Assembly: GCA_023411035.1 (NCBI GenBank)
Contig: JAEYPE010000087.1
Location: forward strand, 1 to 28,957
Source: Pseudomonadota bacterium
GTDB lineage: Bacteria; Pseudomonadota; Alphaproteobacteria; Azospirillales; Azospirillaceae
Length of the DNA stretch: 28,957 nucleotides
Direction: 5' to 3'
This document shows, piece after piece, positions 1 to 7,723 of this stretch. How positions within the stretch are numbered: position 1 is the stretch's first letter; every line of letters begins with the position of its first letter. The notes under the pieces are model-generated. The model had not been told where the DNA came from. It saw only the letters and a program-made list of their open reading frames with translations, and searched no databases. Position numbers and translations under genes: made by a program.

Positions 1-167
1 CGGTGCGCGGCATCGACCCGGAAACCGGGCACGCCTACGACGACACCCGCCGCTACATCGAGGCGACGCTGAACCTGTCCGCCGAGGACCGCTTCAAGGT
101 CTACGAGGGCAACGCGCGCCGCGTCTATCCCCGCCTCGACCGGGCGCTCAAAGCCAAGGGACGGTGA
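1..167 (+). CDS. 4-oxalomesaconate hydratase-type amidohydrolase, C-terminal part
   Basis: Only the last 54 codons are present; the reading frame enters from the left edge and stops at TGA 165-167. The peptide carries a GIDPETGHAYDD stretch and ends EGNARRVYPRLDRALKAKGR. I recognise this as the C-terminus of amidohydrolase-2 family proteins annotated as 4-oxalomesaconate hydratase (LigJ-like), which hydrate 4-oxalomesaconate to 4-carboxy-4-hydroxy-2-oxoadipate in the protocatechuate/gallate 4,5-cleavage pathway. The gene converges on the livF end of the transporter operon and is separated from it by a bidirectional terminator. The metal-binding N-terminal half lies outside the window, so activity cannot be judged. 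The 5' end of a gene of the same family occurs at the other end of the window. Family assignment is fairly secure; substrate is inferred from the surrounding genes. Confidence 0.72.
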   Translation, partial: VRGIDPETGHAYDDTRRYIEATLNLSAEDRFKVYEGNARRVYPRLDRALKAKGR

Positions 168-195
168 GCCGTCCTTCCATTGCCATCCGCAACGA

Positions 196-229
196 AAAAC
201 GCCCGCCTGCATCCGCAGGCGGGCGTTTT
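196..229. terminator. Bidirectional intrinsic terminator
   Basis: A perfect 15-bp stem (196-210 paired with 215-229) with loop ATCC begins with AAAA and ends with TTTT, so it gives a U-tract in both directions. It sits between two convergent genes (stop at 167 on plus, stop at 248 on minus) and would terminate both transcripts. Confidence 0.9.
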
Positions 230-247
230 CGTGGTTCGATCACCCTG

Positions 248-976
248 TCAGTGCTGGGTGTTCGCCTTGCCCCGCTGCGTCACGCCCATGTGCTGCTCCA
301 GCGCGCCGGCGTCCTCCCGCAGGGTGCGGCTGTCGCCGGCGTAGACGATGGCGCCGCGGTCGAGGATGATCGCCTTGTCGGTCACCTTCAGGATCTTGCG
401 GGCGTGCTGCTCGACCACGATGGTGGCCATGGCATCCTCGCGGACGATGCGGGTGAGCGCCCGCAGCAGTTCCTCGACGATGATCGGCGCCAGCCCCTCG
501 GTCGGCTCGTCCAGCAGCAGCACCTTGGGGTTCAGCACCAGCGCACGGCCGACCGCCAGCATCTGCTGCTCGCCGCCGGAGAGCTGGTTGCCCAGGTTGC
601 GCCGCCGCTCCTCCAGCCGGGGGAACATGTCATAGACGCGGCGTACGGTCCAGGCCCCCGGCCGCGCCACGGCGGTCAGGTTCTCCTCCACCGTCAATGA
701 CTTGAAGATGTTGCGCTCCTGCGGCACCCAGCCGATGCCGGCCAGCGCCCGGCGGTCGGGGCGCCAGTGCGTGATGTCGTGTCCGGCCACCGCGACGCTG
801 CCGCTGAAGCGGCGCGTGATGCCGACGATGGCGCTGAGCAGCGTCGTCTTGCCCACGCCGTTGCGCCCGAGCAGCGCCAGCGCCTCGCCCTCGCGCAGGC
901 GAAGCGAGACGTCGTTCACCACCACCGCCTCGCCGTAGCCGGCGGTGACGCCTTCGAGAACCAGCACGTCATTCAT
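248..976 (-). CDS. livF: Branched-chain-type ABC transporter ATP-binding protein LivF
   Basis: A 242-residue cytoplasmic ATPase, the usual length for LivF. Walker A is GRNGVGKTT at 37-45, the ABC signature LSGGEQQ at 132-138, Walker B VLLLDEP at 152-158, and the switch histidine lies in VVEQH. It powers import with LivG on the LivHM permease. It is the last gene of the minus-strand operon; its ATG overlaps the livG stop by 8 bp, indicating translational coupling. The operon also encodes ring-cleavage lower-pathway enzymes, so the likely cargo is an aromatic acid rather than leucine; this is inference, as ATPases do not show substrate. A strong terminator follows the stop. Confidence 0.93.
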   Translation of the reverse strand: MNDVLVLEGVTAGYGEAVVVNDVSLRLREGEALALLGRNGVGKTTLLSAIVGITRRFSGSVAVAGHDITHWRPDRRALAGIGWVPQERNIFKSLTVEENLTAVARPGAWTVRRVYDMFPRLEERRRNLGNQLSGGEQQMLAVGRALVLNPKVLLLDEPTEGLAPIIVEELLRALTRIVREDAMATIVVEQHARKILKVTDKAIILDRGAIVYAGDSRTLREDAGALEQHMGVTQRGKANTQH

Positions 977-1721
977 CGTCGGCCTCGCCCAGATAGACGG
1001 TCTTCACCTGCGGATCGGCGGCGATCTCGTCCACCGTCCCTTCCTTGAACAGCGCGCCGTTGACCAGCACCGAAATGCGCTCGGCGAAGCTGAACACCAG
1101 ATCCATGTCGTGCTCGATCAGCAGCACCGACACGTCACGCGGCAGCGACGCCACGGCGGCGAGGATCTCGTGGCGGTCGGCCTCCGGCACGCCCGCCGCC
1201 GGTTCGTCCAGCAGCAGAACCCGCGGCCGGCAGGCGAAGGCCACGGCGATCTCCAGAAGGCGCTGCTTGCCGTAAGCCAGCGTCGAGGTGCGCTGCTCCA
1301 GCTCCTCCACGAGGTTGAAGCGCTCGGCGATCTCCACGACCTCATCGACGATCCAGTCCTTGCTCCCCGTGGGGCGCCACCAGTCGCGACCGCCGCCCAT
1401 GCGCTCGGACACCGCCAGCCCGATGGTCTCCAGCGGCGTCAGCGCGGCGAACAGCTGGTTGATCTGGAAGGTGCGCGCCAGCCCGCTGCGCACACGCTCC
1501 TCGCGCTTCATGCGGGTGATGTCGGCGCCGTCCAGGTAGATGCTCCCGGCGCTCGGCGTCAGAACGCCGGTCAGCAGGTTGATGAAGGTGGTCTTGCCGG
1601 CGCCGTTCGGGCCGATCAGTGCGTGGCGGGCGCCGCGTTCCAGCCGGAACGTCACGTTGTCGGTGGCGCGCAGAGCGCCGAATGTCCGTTGCAGGCCGCG
1701 GGTTTCGAGAGCGGGGGTCAT
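969..1721 (-). CDS. livG: Branched-chain-type ABC transporter ATP-binding protein LivG
   Basis: A 250-residue ATPase. Walker A GPNGAGKTT is at 37-45, the degenerate signature LAYGKQR (typical of LivG) at 147-153, Walker B VLLLDEP at 167-173, and LLIEHDMD carries the switch histidine. I chose ATG 1721 because AAGGAG lies 8 nt upstream. A GTG at 1730 is in frame and would overlap the livM stop as GTGA, but it has no ribosome site of its own. The gene follows livM directly and overlaps livF by 8 bp. It forms the heterodimeric motor with LivF at the inner face of the membrane. Confidence 0.93.
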   Translation of the reverse strand: MTPALETRGLQRTFGALRATDNVTFRLERGARHALIGPNGAGKTTFINLLTGVLTPSAGSIYLDGADITRMKREERVRSGLARTFQINQLFAALTPLETIGLAVSERMGGGRDWWRPTGSKDWIVDEVVEIAERFNLVEELEQRTSTLAYGKQRLLEIAVAFACRPRVLLLDEPAAGVPEADRHEILAAVASLPRDVSVLLIEHDMDLVFSFAERISVLVNGALFKEGTVDEIAADPQVKTVYLGEADDE

Positions 1722-1726
1722 GCGGG

Positions 1727-2770
1727 TCACTCCTTCGCGGCGTCGCGGCGCAACAGGCGGCGCACCACGTCGCCGACGCCGCCCACCACGCGCTCGCGCC
1801 CGGCCAGCACCAGGGCGATCAGGAAGATGCCGATCCAGAAGTGCCAGTACTGCGGCGTGAAGCCGGCCAGCACGTCCTGGAGCAGCTTGAACAGCACGGC
1901 GCCGATCAGCCCGCCATAGAGGTAGCCGGTGCCGCCGATGATCAGGACCAGCATCACGTCGGCGGAACGGTGGAAGTCCAGCACGTCCACCGAGACGAAC
2001 TGCGTGGTCTGTGCGAGCAGCGCGCCGGCGACGCCGGCATAAGCGGCGGCGAGGGTGTAGACGCGCACCAGCCGGCCGTTCACCGGCACGCCGATGGCCG
2101 CGGCGCGCAACGGGTTGTCCCGCACGGCCAGCAGAGACAGCCCGAAGGGCGAGTTGGTGATCCGCCGCGCCGCCAGGAACAGCAGGAACAGGACCGTCAG
2201 GCTGTAGACATAGGCGGTGGTGCCGAACAGGTCGAATTCGAACAGGCCGAGGATCGGGCCCATGACGATGCCCTGGAGGCCGTCGGCGCCGCCGGTCAGC
2301 CACGCCATCTGGTTGGCGGCTTCACCCAGGATCAGCGCGATGCCCATGGTCACCATCAGCCGGGTCAGGTCGGCGCCGCGCAGCACCAGGAAGCTGGTGA
2401 CGAAGCCGAGCGCCGCGGTCAGCGCGGCGGCGGCCACCAGCCCGACCACCGGTTCGGTGACGCCGTGCTTGGCGAGCAGGCCGGCGCAGTAGGCGCCGAC
2501 GCCGAGGAAGGCCGCGTGGCCCAGCGAGATGACGCCGGCGAAGCCCAGGATCAGGTCCAGCGACAGCGCGAACAGGCCGAGGATGGCGATCTCGTTGAGG
2601 ATCAGGTGTTTGGACGGTAACAGGAAGACCGCCGCGGCGGCGGCGGCCCAGAACAGCGTTTCGGGCGTCCGCCAGCGGTGGCGGCGTTTCAGCGCGGCGA
2701 CGACGCGCTCGGACGTGGACGGGGCCGGACGGTCGTCGGCGGACCGGGCGGGGGCCAGACTGATGGTCAT
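1727..2770 (-). CDS. livM: Branched-chain-type ABC transporter permease LivM
   Basis: A 347-residue polytopic membrane protein. Hydrophobic segments start near residue 35 (AAAAAVFLLPSKHLIL) and continue with the LivM hallmark ALSLDLILGFAGVISLGHAAFLGVGAY, repeated GGTGYLYGG-type loops and a hydrophobic C-terminal region ending in a charged tail. I chose ATG 2770 because GAGGAG lies 6 nt upstream; an upstream ATG at 2794 overlaps the livH stop by one base but has no ribosome site. It pairs with LivH to form the transmembrane channel. The open frame upstream of this start overlaps livH and is not LivM-like. Confidence 0.9.
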   Translation of the reverse strand: MTISLAPARSADDRPAPSTSERVVAALKRRHRWRTPETLFWAAAAAAVFLLPSKHLILNEIAILGLFALSLDLILGFAGVISLGHAAFLGVGAYCAGLLAKHGVTEPVVGLVAAAALTAALGFVTSFLVLRGADLTRLMVTMGIALILGEAANQMAWLTGGADGLQGIVMGPILGLFEFDLFGTTAYVYSLTVLFLLFLAARRITNSPFGLSLLAVRDNPLRAAAIGVPVNGRLVRVYTLAAAYAGVAGALLAQTTQFVSVDVLDFHRSADVMLVLIIGGTGYLYGGLIGAVLFKLLQDVLAGFTPQYWHFWIGIFLIALVLAGRERVVGGVGDVVRRLLRRDAAKE

Positions 2771-2793
2771 GGCGGTCTCCTCGGGGGCGGCCA

Positions 2794-3648
2794 TCAGCGG
2801 GCTCGCGCGAACAGGCCCTGCGGGCGCAGGAGCAGGAAGACGATCATCAGCGTGTAGATGACGAAGGCGCCGACTTCGGGCACGTAATACTTGCCGGCGA
2901 CGTCGGCGATGCCGAGCAGCAGCGAGGCGACGAACGGCCCGATCAGGCTCGACGTGCCGCCCACGGTCACGACGATCAGGAAGTAGATCATGAACTTGAG
3001 CGGGAACACCGGGTCGAGGCCGAGGATCTCGGCGCCGAGCGCGCCGCCCAGCCCGGCGAGGCCGGAGCCCACCGCGAAGGTCAGAGCGAAGATGGCGCCG
3101 ACGTTGATTCCCAGGCCCTGCGCCACGCGCTGGTCGTCCACCGCGGCGCGCAGGCGGCTGCCGAAGCGGGTCTTCGACAGGATGAGCTGCAGGCTCACCA
3201 CCAGCACCGTGCAGATGGCGATGATGAAGGACCGGTAGATGCCGATGGCGACGCCGAAAATCTCGACGCGGCCCTGGAGCGCGGCGGGCAGTTTGACGAT
3301 CTGCTGCTGCGAGCCCATCAGGTAGTCCACCGCGGCCACCGCGACGAACACCAGACCGATGGAGAAAAGCACCTGGTCGAGGTGGGTGCGGCCATAGAGG
3401 CGGCGATACAGCGTGCGCTCCAGCACCAGCCCGAGCAGCGCGGTGAACAGGAAGGCGAGCGGCAGCGTCGCCACGAAGGGCAGGCCGAACCGGGTCATCA
3501 GCACGATGGTGGCGTAGCCGCCCGCCATGGCGAAGGCGCCATGGGCAAGATTGACGAAGTTCATCAAGCCCAGCGTGATCGACAGGCCGCAGGACAGGAT
3601 GAACAGAAGCATGCCATAGGCGATGCCGTCGAAGAGGAGGGTCAGCAT
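2794..3648 (-). CDS. livH: Branched-chain-type ABC transporter permease LivH
   Basis: A 284-residue integral membrane permease of the LivH type, close to the usual 290-300 residues. It begins MLTLLFDGIAYGMLLFILSC and carries the characteristic GLSITLGLMNFVNLAHGAFAM segment, followed by about eight hydrophobic stretches and the short basic end LFARAR. A GGAG lies about 7 nt before the ATG. It lies 96 bp downstream of the binding-protein gene, a gap that holds a GC-rich hairpin, and runs directly into livM. With LivM it forms the membrane pore of the importer. Confidence 0.92.
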   Translation of the reverse strand: MLTLLFDGIAYGMLLFILSCGLSITLGLMNFVNLAHGAFAMAGGYATIVLMTRFGLPFVATLPLAFLFTALLGLVLERTLYRRLYGRTHLDQVLFSIGLVFVAVAAVDYLMGSQQQIVKLPAALQGRVEIFGVAIGIYRSFIIAICTVLVVSLQLILSKTRFGSRLRAAVDDQRVAQGLGINVGAIFALTFAVGSGLAGLGGALGAEILGLDPVFPLKFMIYFLIVVTVGGTSSLIGPFVASLLLGIADVAGKYYVPEVGAFVIYTLMIVFLLLRPQGLFARAR

Positions 3649-3679
3649 CGGGGAACTCCGCGGGTGCGCCGCCGGGTTT

Positions 3680-3734
3680 GCCCCCTCCCTGGCCCTCCCT
3701 CGCCCGGTGGGGAGAAGAAGGAGGGGGAGGGGGC
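3680..3734 (-). repeat. GC-rich intercistronic hairpin between binding protein and livH
   Basis: GCCCCCTCCC at 3680-3689 pairs with GGGAGGGGGC at 3725-3734, with an imperfect C/G-rich interior. There is no U-tract, so this is not a standard terminator. Stable stems between a binding-protein gene and its permease genes often protect the upstream mRNA or attenuate, giving more binding protein than permease; that role is inferred here. Confidence 0.5.
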
Positions 3735-3744
3735 AATGGCGCCC

Positions 3745-4917
3745 TTACTTCTTGGCCGCCTTGACGGGGTCCTTGACGTTCGGGATGGTGGCGAACCCGA
3801 CGTTGTAGAGTTCGCCGTCCACACGCTCGACCTTGTGGATGTAGACGTTCTGGATGATGTCGCGGGTTTCCGGGTCGATGGTGACCGGGCCGCGCGGGCT
3901 GGTCCAGCTCATCCCCTTCATCGCCGCGACCAGCGCATCGCCGCCGGCGGCGCCGTTGGTCTTCTTCAGGGCCTCGTAGATCAGGTGCATGCCGTCATAG
4001 CCGGCAACGGCCATGAAGTTCGGGCGCATCTGGTTGAGCTTCTTGAAGCTCGCGACGAAGGCCTTGTTTTCCGCCGACGGATTGGCCGCCGAATAGTGGA
4101 AGGACGTCACGGTGCCCAGCGCCACGTCGCCCATGTCGTTCAGCAGATCGTCGTCGGTGATGTCGCCGGGGCCGATCAGCTTGACGCCGGACTTGTCGAG
4201 GCCGCGCTCGACGAACTGCTTCATGAAGATCGATCCGACGCCCGACGGCACGAAGACGAACAGCGCATCCGGCTTGGCGTCGGCCACGCGCTGGAGGAAC
4301 GGCGCGAAGTCGGGATTGCGCAGCGGAACGCGCAGGTTGTCGACGCTGCCGCCCAGCTTGACGAAGGCTTCGCTGAACGCCTTCTCGGCGTCGAGGCCGG
4401 GACCGTAGTCGGCCACCATGGTCATCGTCTTCTTGATGCCGTTGTTGATGGCCCAGTCGGCCATCGGCGTCGCCACCTGCGGCAGCGTCATGCTGGTGCG
4501 GACGATGTAGGGCGAGGCTTCGGTGATGGTGGCGGTGGCGGCGGCCATGATGACCTGCGGCACCTTGCCCTGGGTGGCGATCGGCGCGGCGGCCAGCGCC
4601 AGCGGCGTCAGCCCGAAGCCGGCGAGGACGTTGACCTTGTCGTTGACCACCAGTTCCTGCGACAGGCGCTTGGTCAGGTCCGGCGTGCCGGTGTCGTCCT
4701 TGACGATGACCTCGACCTTCTTGCCGGCGACCGTGCTGCCATGCTGCTGCTGGTACAGCTTCACCGCCGCCTCGATCTGGCGTCCGGTCGAAGCGAAGGG
4801 CCCGGTCATCGGCAGCACCAGGCCGACCTTCACGGTTTCCTGGGCGTGCGCCGGGGGCGTGATCAGAAGCGCGGCGAGAGCGGCGGCTCCGAGCAGGACA
4901 TGGCGTCTGGCATTCAT
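3745..4917 (-). CDS. ABC transporter periplasmic substrate-binding protein, LivK/aromatic-acid type
   Basis: A 390-residue secreted protein. The N-terminus has a classic signal peptide (basic MNARRH, hydrophobic core, cleavage near AHAQ) followed by VKVGLVLPMTGPFASTGRQ, the start of a type I periplasmic-binding fold of the LivJ/LivK family. The ATG at 4917 has GGAGG 8 nt upstream; the frame is open further upstream but overlaps the dehydrogenase gene in an unnatural composition. It captures the ligand and delivers it to LivHMGF encoded just downstream. Homologues in other alphaproteobacteria bind benzoate- and cinnamate-type acids, and the operon partners galD and ligK make an aromatic acid the best guess. 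The exact ligand cannot be read from the sequence. Confidence 0.88.
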   Translation of the reverse strand: MNARRHVLLGAAALAALLITPPAHAQETVKVGLVLPMTGPFASTGRQIEAAVKLYQQQHGSTVAGKKVEVIVKDDTGTPDLTKRLSQELVVNDKVNVLAGFGLTPLALAAAPIATQGKVPQVIMAAATATITEASPYIVRTSMTLPQVATPMADWAINNGIKKTMTMVADYGPGLDAEKAFSEAFVKLGGSVDNLRVPLRNPDFAPFLQRVADAKPDALFVFVPSGVGSIFMKQFVERGLDKSGVKLIGPGDITDDDLLNDMGDVALGTVTSFHYSAANPSAENKAFVASFKKLNQMRPNFMAVAGYDGMHLIYEALKKTNGAAGGDALVAAMKGMSWTSPRGPVTIDPETRDIIQNVYIHKVERVDGELYNVGFATIPNVKDPVKAAKK

Positions 4918-4967
4918 TGGCGTTTTCCTCCGGATTTTATGTTTGCTTTGGTAACGGACCGATGATG

Positions 4968-5855
4968 TCACGTCTTGGTCATGGCGGCACGAACGGCGTC
5001 GAGGACGCCGCCGATATCCGCGCCGGGCTTCTCCATCGCGCGGCCGATGCCGGCGGCCCAATCCTGGCGCTCGGCGATGGCGAGGCTCATCAGCGGCTCG
5101 CACCCCGTGTCGGCCACGGTCTTGGCGACCTCGCGCATCTCCTCGGCGCGGCGGCGGCCGTGCTGGAGCGAGCGCTGGATCATGTAGCCGGCGAGCTTCT
5201 CCCAGTCGGTGCCCGGCATGGTGTCGGACAGGGAGCCGAGCACATCGCTCTCGACGCCGTAGGCGCGGGCGCTGACCAGGCATTCCATGACCAGCGCCTC
5301 CAGGCCCTTGATCATCACGCTGCGGCACATCTTCACCGAGGAGGCGGCCCCCTCGCGGTCCGAATAGACCTGCGCCGACAACCCGATGGCCTCGCCCAGC
5401 GGCGCGAAGGCGGCGGCGTGGCGCCCGCCCAGCAGCATCGGCGTGCGGATGCCGTGCGGCGGCACCGAACTCATCACCGCGGCCTCGACGTAGCGTCCGC
5501 CGGCGGCGTTCACCAGCTTGGCGGCGTCGCGCTTGGTGCCCGGCGACACCGAGTTGACATCCATGAAGAAGGCGTCGCGGTCGATGCCCGGCAGCACCGA
5601 ACGGGCGGCGTCCAGCGCCGAACCGGCGGTGACCGCGCTGATCACCAGCGGCGCGCCGCGCACCGCCGAGGGCGCGTCGGTGCAAACCTCGACCCCATCG
5701 GTGACGGCGTTGCGCCGCTGCGCGCTGTCGGGGTCGGCGAAGGCGATGTCGTAGGCGCTGATATGGGCGACGCCCGCCGCGCGCAGGTCGCGGGCGAGGA
5801 TGCGTCCGACCTCGCCGAAGCCGATCAGCGCGATTCGGGAGGGTAGGGTGCTCAT
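4968..5855 (-). CDS. NAD(P)-dependent dehydrogenase with DUF1932 C-terminal domain
   Basis: A 295-residue protein with an N-terminal Rossmann fold (IALIGFGEVGRIL, GxGxxG near residues 12-17) of the 6-phosphogluconate/3-hydroxyisobutyrate dehydrogenase type, and a helical C-terminal half with SSVKMCRSVMIKGLEALVME, the DUF1932 signature region. Its ATG overlaps the galD stop as ATGA, so the two are translationally coupled. No member of the known protocatechuate 4,5-pathway needs this enzyme; the CHMS dehydrogenase LigC is a different family and is encoded at 24320. It may reduce or oxidise a hydroxy- or oxo-acid intermediate or a side product. Fold is secure; the reaction is unknown. Confidence 0.75.
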   Translation of the reverse strand: MSTLPSRIALIGFGEVGRILARDLRAAGVAHISAYDIAFADPDSAQRRNAVTDGVEVCTDAPSAVRGAPLVISAVTAGSALDAARSVLPGIDRDAFFMDVNSVSPGTKRDAAKLVNAAGGRYVEAAVMSSVPPHGIRTPMLLGGRHAAAFAPLGEAIGLSAQVYSDREGAASSVKMCRSVMIKGLEALVMECLVSARAYGVESDVLGSLSDTMPGTDWEKLAGYMIQRSLQHGRRRAEEMREVAKTVADTGCEPLMSLAIAERQDWAAGIGRAMEKPGADIGGVLDAVRAAMTKT

Positions 5856-6946
5856 GAATGTCCCTTCCAGACGGCGGTGGGAATGAAGACGTCGCCGGCC
5901 ATCAACTTACGTGCGGTCCGCAGCAGCGCCGAGCGTTTGATCGCCAGCCCCTCGGCTGACGGGTCCAGTTCGATCTCGACCGAGAAGAAGCCGGTCGGAT
6001 GCTCGACGTCGAGCCGCCGCACGGCTCCGCCGCCTGAGAGGCGCGCCACCGGGGCGGCGGCCGAGCCGGGCAGGATGCAGGCGGTGGCGACGCTGACCGC
6101 GCCGAGCACGCCGATCGCCTCATGAACCCGGTGAGGGATGAAGGTGCGGGTGGAAACGACACCCCCCGCGCGCGGCGGCGACACCAGAGACACCTTCGGC
6201 ATCGTCTTCTTCGACACGTCGCCCAGAGTCATCAGCCGTCCGGCGGCGAGCCGGATCGCCTCGACCCGCGCCTTGAGGTCCGTGTCGGCCTCCAGTTCCG
6301 CCGGGGACTCGGCGCCGGTGACTCCCAGATCGCCCGCCCGCACCACCACCACCGGCATGCCGTTGTCGATCAGGGTGACGTCCACCCCTTCGACGCGGTC
6401 GCAGGCGTTGCCGGTCGGCAGCAGCGCGCCGCAGGTCGTCCCCGCGACGTCGAGGAAGTCGAGCACGATGGGCGCCGCGGTGCCCGGCACTCCGTCGATG
6501 GCGGCATCGCCGGTGTAGCGCACGGTTCCGCCGGGCGTTTGCACTGTGGCGACGGCGACGTCCCCGCTGTTCACCATATGGATGCGCACGCGGGTCAGGT
6601 CGCCGGTCGCTTCGACCAGCCCTTGCTCGATGGCGAAGGGACCGACGCCGGCCAGCATGTTGCCGCAGTTCTGGCCGAGATCGACGCGCAGCTGGTCCAC
6701 CACCACCTGGGCGAACAGATAATCCACGTCGGCGTCGGGCCGGGTGGCCGGGCCGACGATGGCGACCTTGCTGGTCAGCGGGTGGGAGCCGCCCAGCCCG
6801 TCGATTTGCCGCAGGTCGGGGGAGCCCATGACCGCCAGCAGCACGCGCTCGCGCAGCGCCGGGTCGGTCGGGAGATCGCGGGACAGGAAATACGGCCCCT
6901 TCGAGGTGCCGCCCCGCATCAGGACGCAGGGAATCGCCGTCTGCAT
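5852..6946 (-). CDS. galD: 4-oxalomesaconate tautomerase (PrpF family)
   Basis: A 364-residue PrpF/DAP-epimerase-fold protein, matching GalD of Pseudomonas putida (about 361). Diagnostic features are CVLMRGGTSKG at residues 7-17, the GSPDLRQIDGLGG loop, VDLGQNCGNM with Cys94, and the C-terminal HPTGFFSVEI and LLRTARKLM segments. GalD and LigU interconvert tautomers or isomers of 4-oxalomesaconate, the product of gallate cleavage, so that the hydratase can act. The start at ATG 6946 has GGAG 9 nt upstream; an in-frame GTG at 6952 is too close to that site. It overlaps the dehydrogenase downstream and is 5 bp from the aldolase upstream, consistent with consecutive pathway steps. Confidence 0.9.
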   Translation of the reverse strand: MQTAIPCVLMRGGTSKGPYFLSRDLPTDPALRERVLLAVMGSPDLRQIDGLGGSHPLTSKVAIVGPATRPDADVDYLFAQVVVDQLRVDLGQNCGNMLAGVGPFAIEQGLVEATGDLTRVRIHMVNSGDVAVATVQTPGGTVRYTGDAAIDGVPGTAAPIVLDFLDVAGTTCGALLPTGNACDRVEGVDVTLIDNGMPVVVVRAGDLGVTGAESPAELEADTDLKARVEAIRLAAGRLMTLGDVSKKTMPKVSLVSPPRAGGVVSTRTFIPHRVHEAIGVLGAVSVATACILPGSAAAPVARLSGGGAVRRLDVEHPTGFFSVEIELDPSAEGLAIKRSALLRTARKLMAGDVFIPTAVWKGHS

Positions 6947-6951
6947 GGACA

Positions 6952-7656
6952 CTAGCTCCGGGCGTTGAACGCGGCCATGTCGTCGAAATAGACGAGGCCC
7001 TTTTCGGCCAGTTTCGGCCTCATGCCGTAGACGTCGAGGCCCAGTTCGCCGCTCTTGAAGCGGGCGCGGTTGGCCTCCTCCTTGGCGAGGCGGGCGCGGG
7101 CGGCGGTCAGGGCCTCGTCGATCCCCGCCGCCGGAACCACCGCCACGCCGTCGTCGTCGGCGATGATGATGTCGCCGGCCTCCACCACCTGCCCGGCGCA
7201 GACCACCGGCAGGTTGATGTTGCCCAACGTCTCCTTGACGGTGCCCTGCGCCGACACCGCCTTCGACCAGACGGGGAAGCCCATCGCGGTGAGCGGCGTC
7301 ACGTCGCGGCAGCCCGCCTCGATGATCGTGCCGCGGACGCCGCGGACCTGGAGCGCGGTGGCGAACAGCTCGCCGAAATAGCCGTCGCTGCACTCCGAGG
7401 TGGGGACCACGACGAGCACGTCGCCCGCCTTGCACACCTCGATGGCGACGTGGATCATGGTGTTGTCGCCAGGAGCGACGGAGACGGTGACCGCGGTTCC
7501 CGCGATGGACGCGCCCGGATAGACCGGCCGCAGGATGGGCCGCATCAGGCCGATGCGGCCGCGCGCCTCGTGCACGGTCGCCGTGCCCAGCCGCGCGAAC
7601 TCGTCGAGTACGGCGGTGGACGCGCGCGGAAAGTCGCGGATGACGATGCCCTTCAT
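6952..7656 (-). CDS. ligK: 4-carboxy-4-hydroxy-2-oxoadipate / HMG aldolase (RraA-like fold)
   Basis: A 234-residue class II aldolase of the LigK/GalC/ProA group, close to the known 228-238 residues. The RraA-like core shows VPTSECSDGYFGELF and RGTIIEAGCRDV, with the substrate- and metal-binding Arg117-Asp118 pair, then IADDDGVAVVP. The enzyme splits 4-carboxy-4-hydroxy-2-oxoadipate into pyruvate and oxaloacetate, the last step of the pathway, and usually also decarboxylates oxaloacetate. ATG 7656 is preceded by GGAGG at 7 nt. It lies 67 bp after the alpha/beta hydrolase and 5 bp before galD. The name galC would be equally apt. Confidence 0.92.
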   Translation of the reverse strand: MKGIVIRDFPRASTAVLDEFARLGTATVHEARGRIGLMRPILRPVYPGASIAGTAVTVSVAPGDNTMIHVAIEVCKAGDVLVVVPTSECSDGYFGELFATALQVRGVRGTIIEAGCRDVTPLTAMGFPVWSKAVSAQGTVKETLGNINLPVVCAGQVVEAGDIIIADDDGVAVVPAAGIDEALTAARARLAKEEANRARFKSGELGLDVYGMRPKLAEKGLVYFDDMAAFNARS

Positions 7657-7723
7657 TCCAAAACCTCCGTGACTTGCGGGAGCAGCCGCCGGTATCCCCC
7701 GGCTTCGAATCTGCCGATCCCAA

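Noticed and set aside
3382..4965. A 527-codon plus-strand open frame across livH and the binding-protein gene
   Set aside because: Shadow of real minus-strand genes with a signal peptide and family motifs; the translation is His/Asp/Arg-rich without structure.
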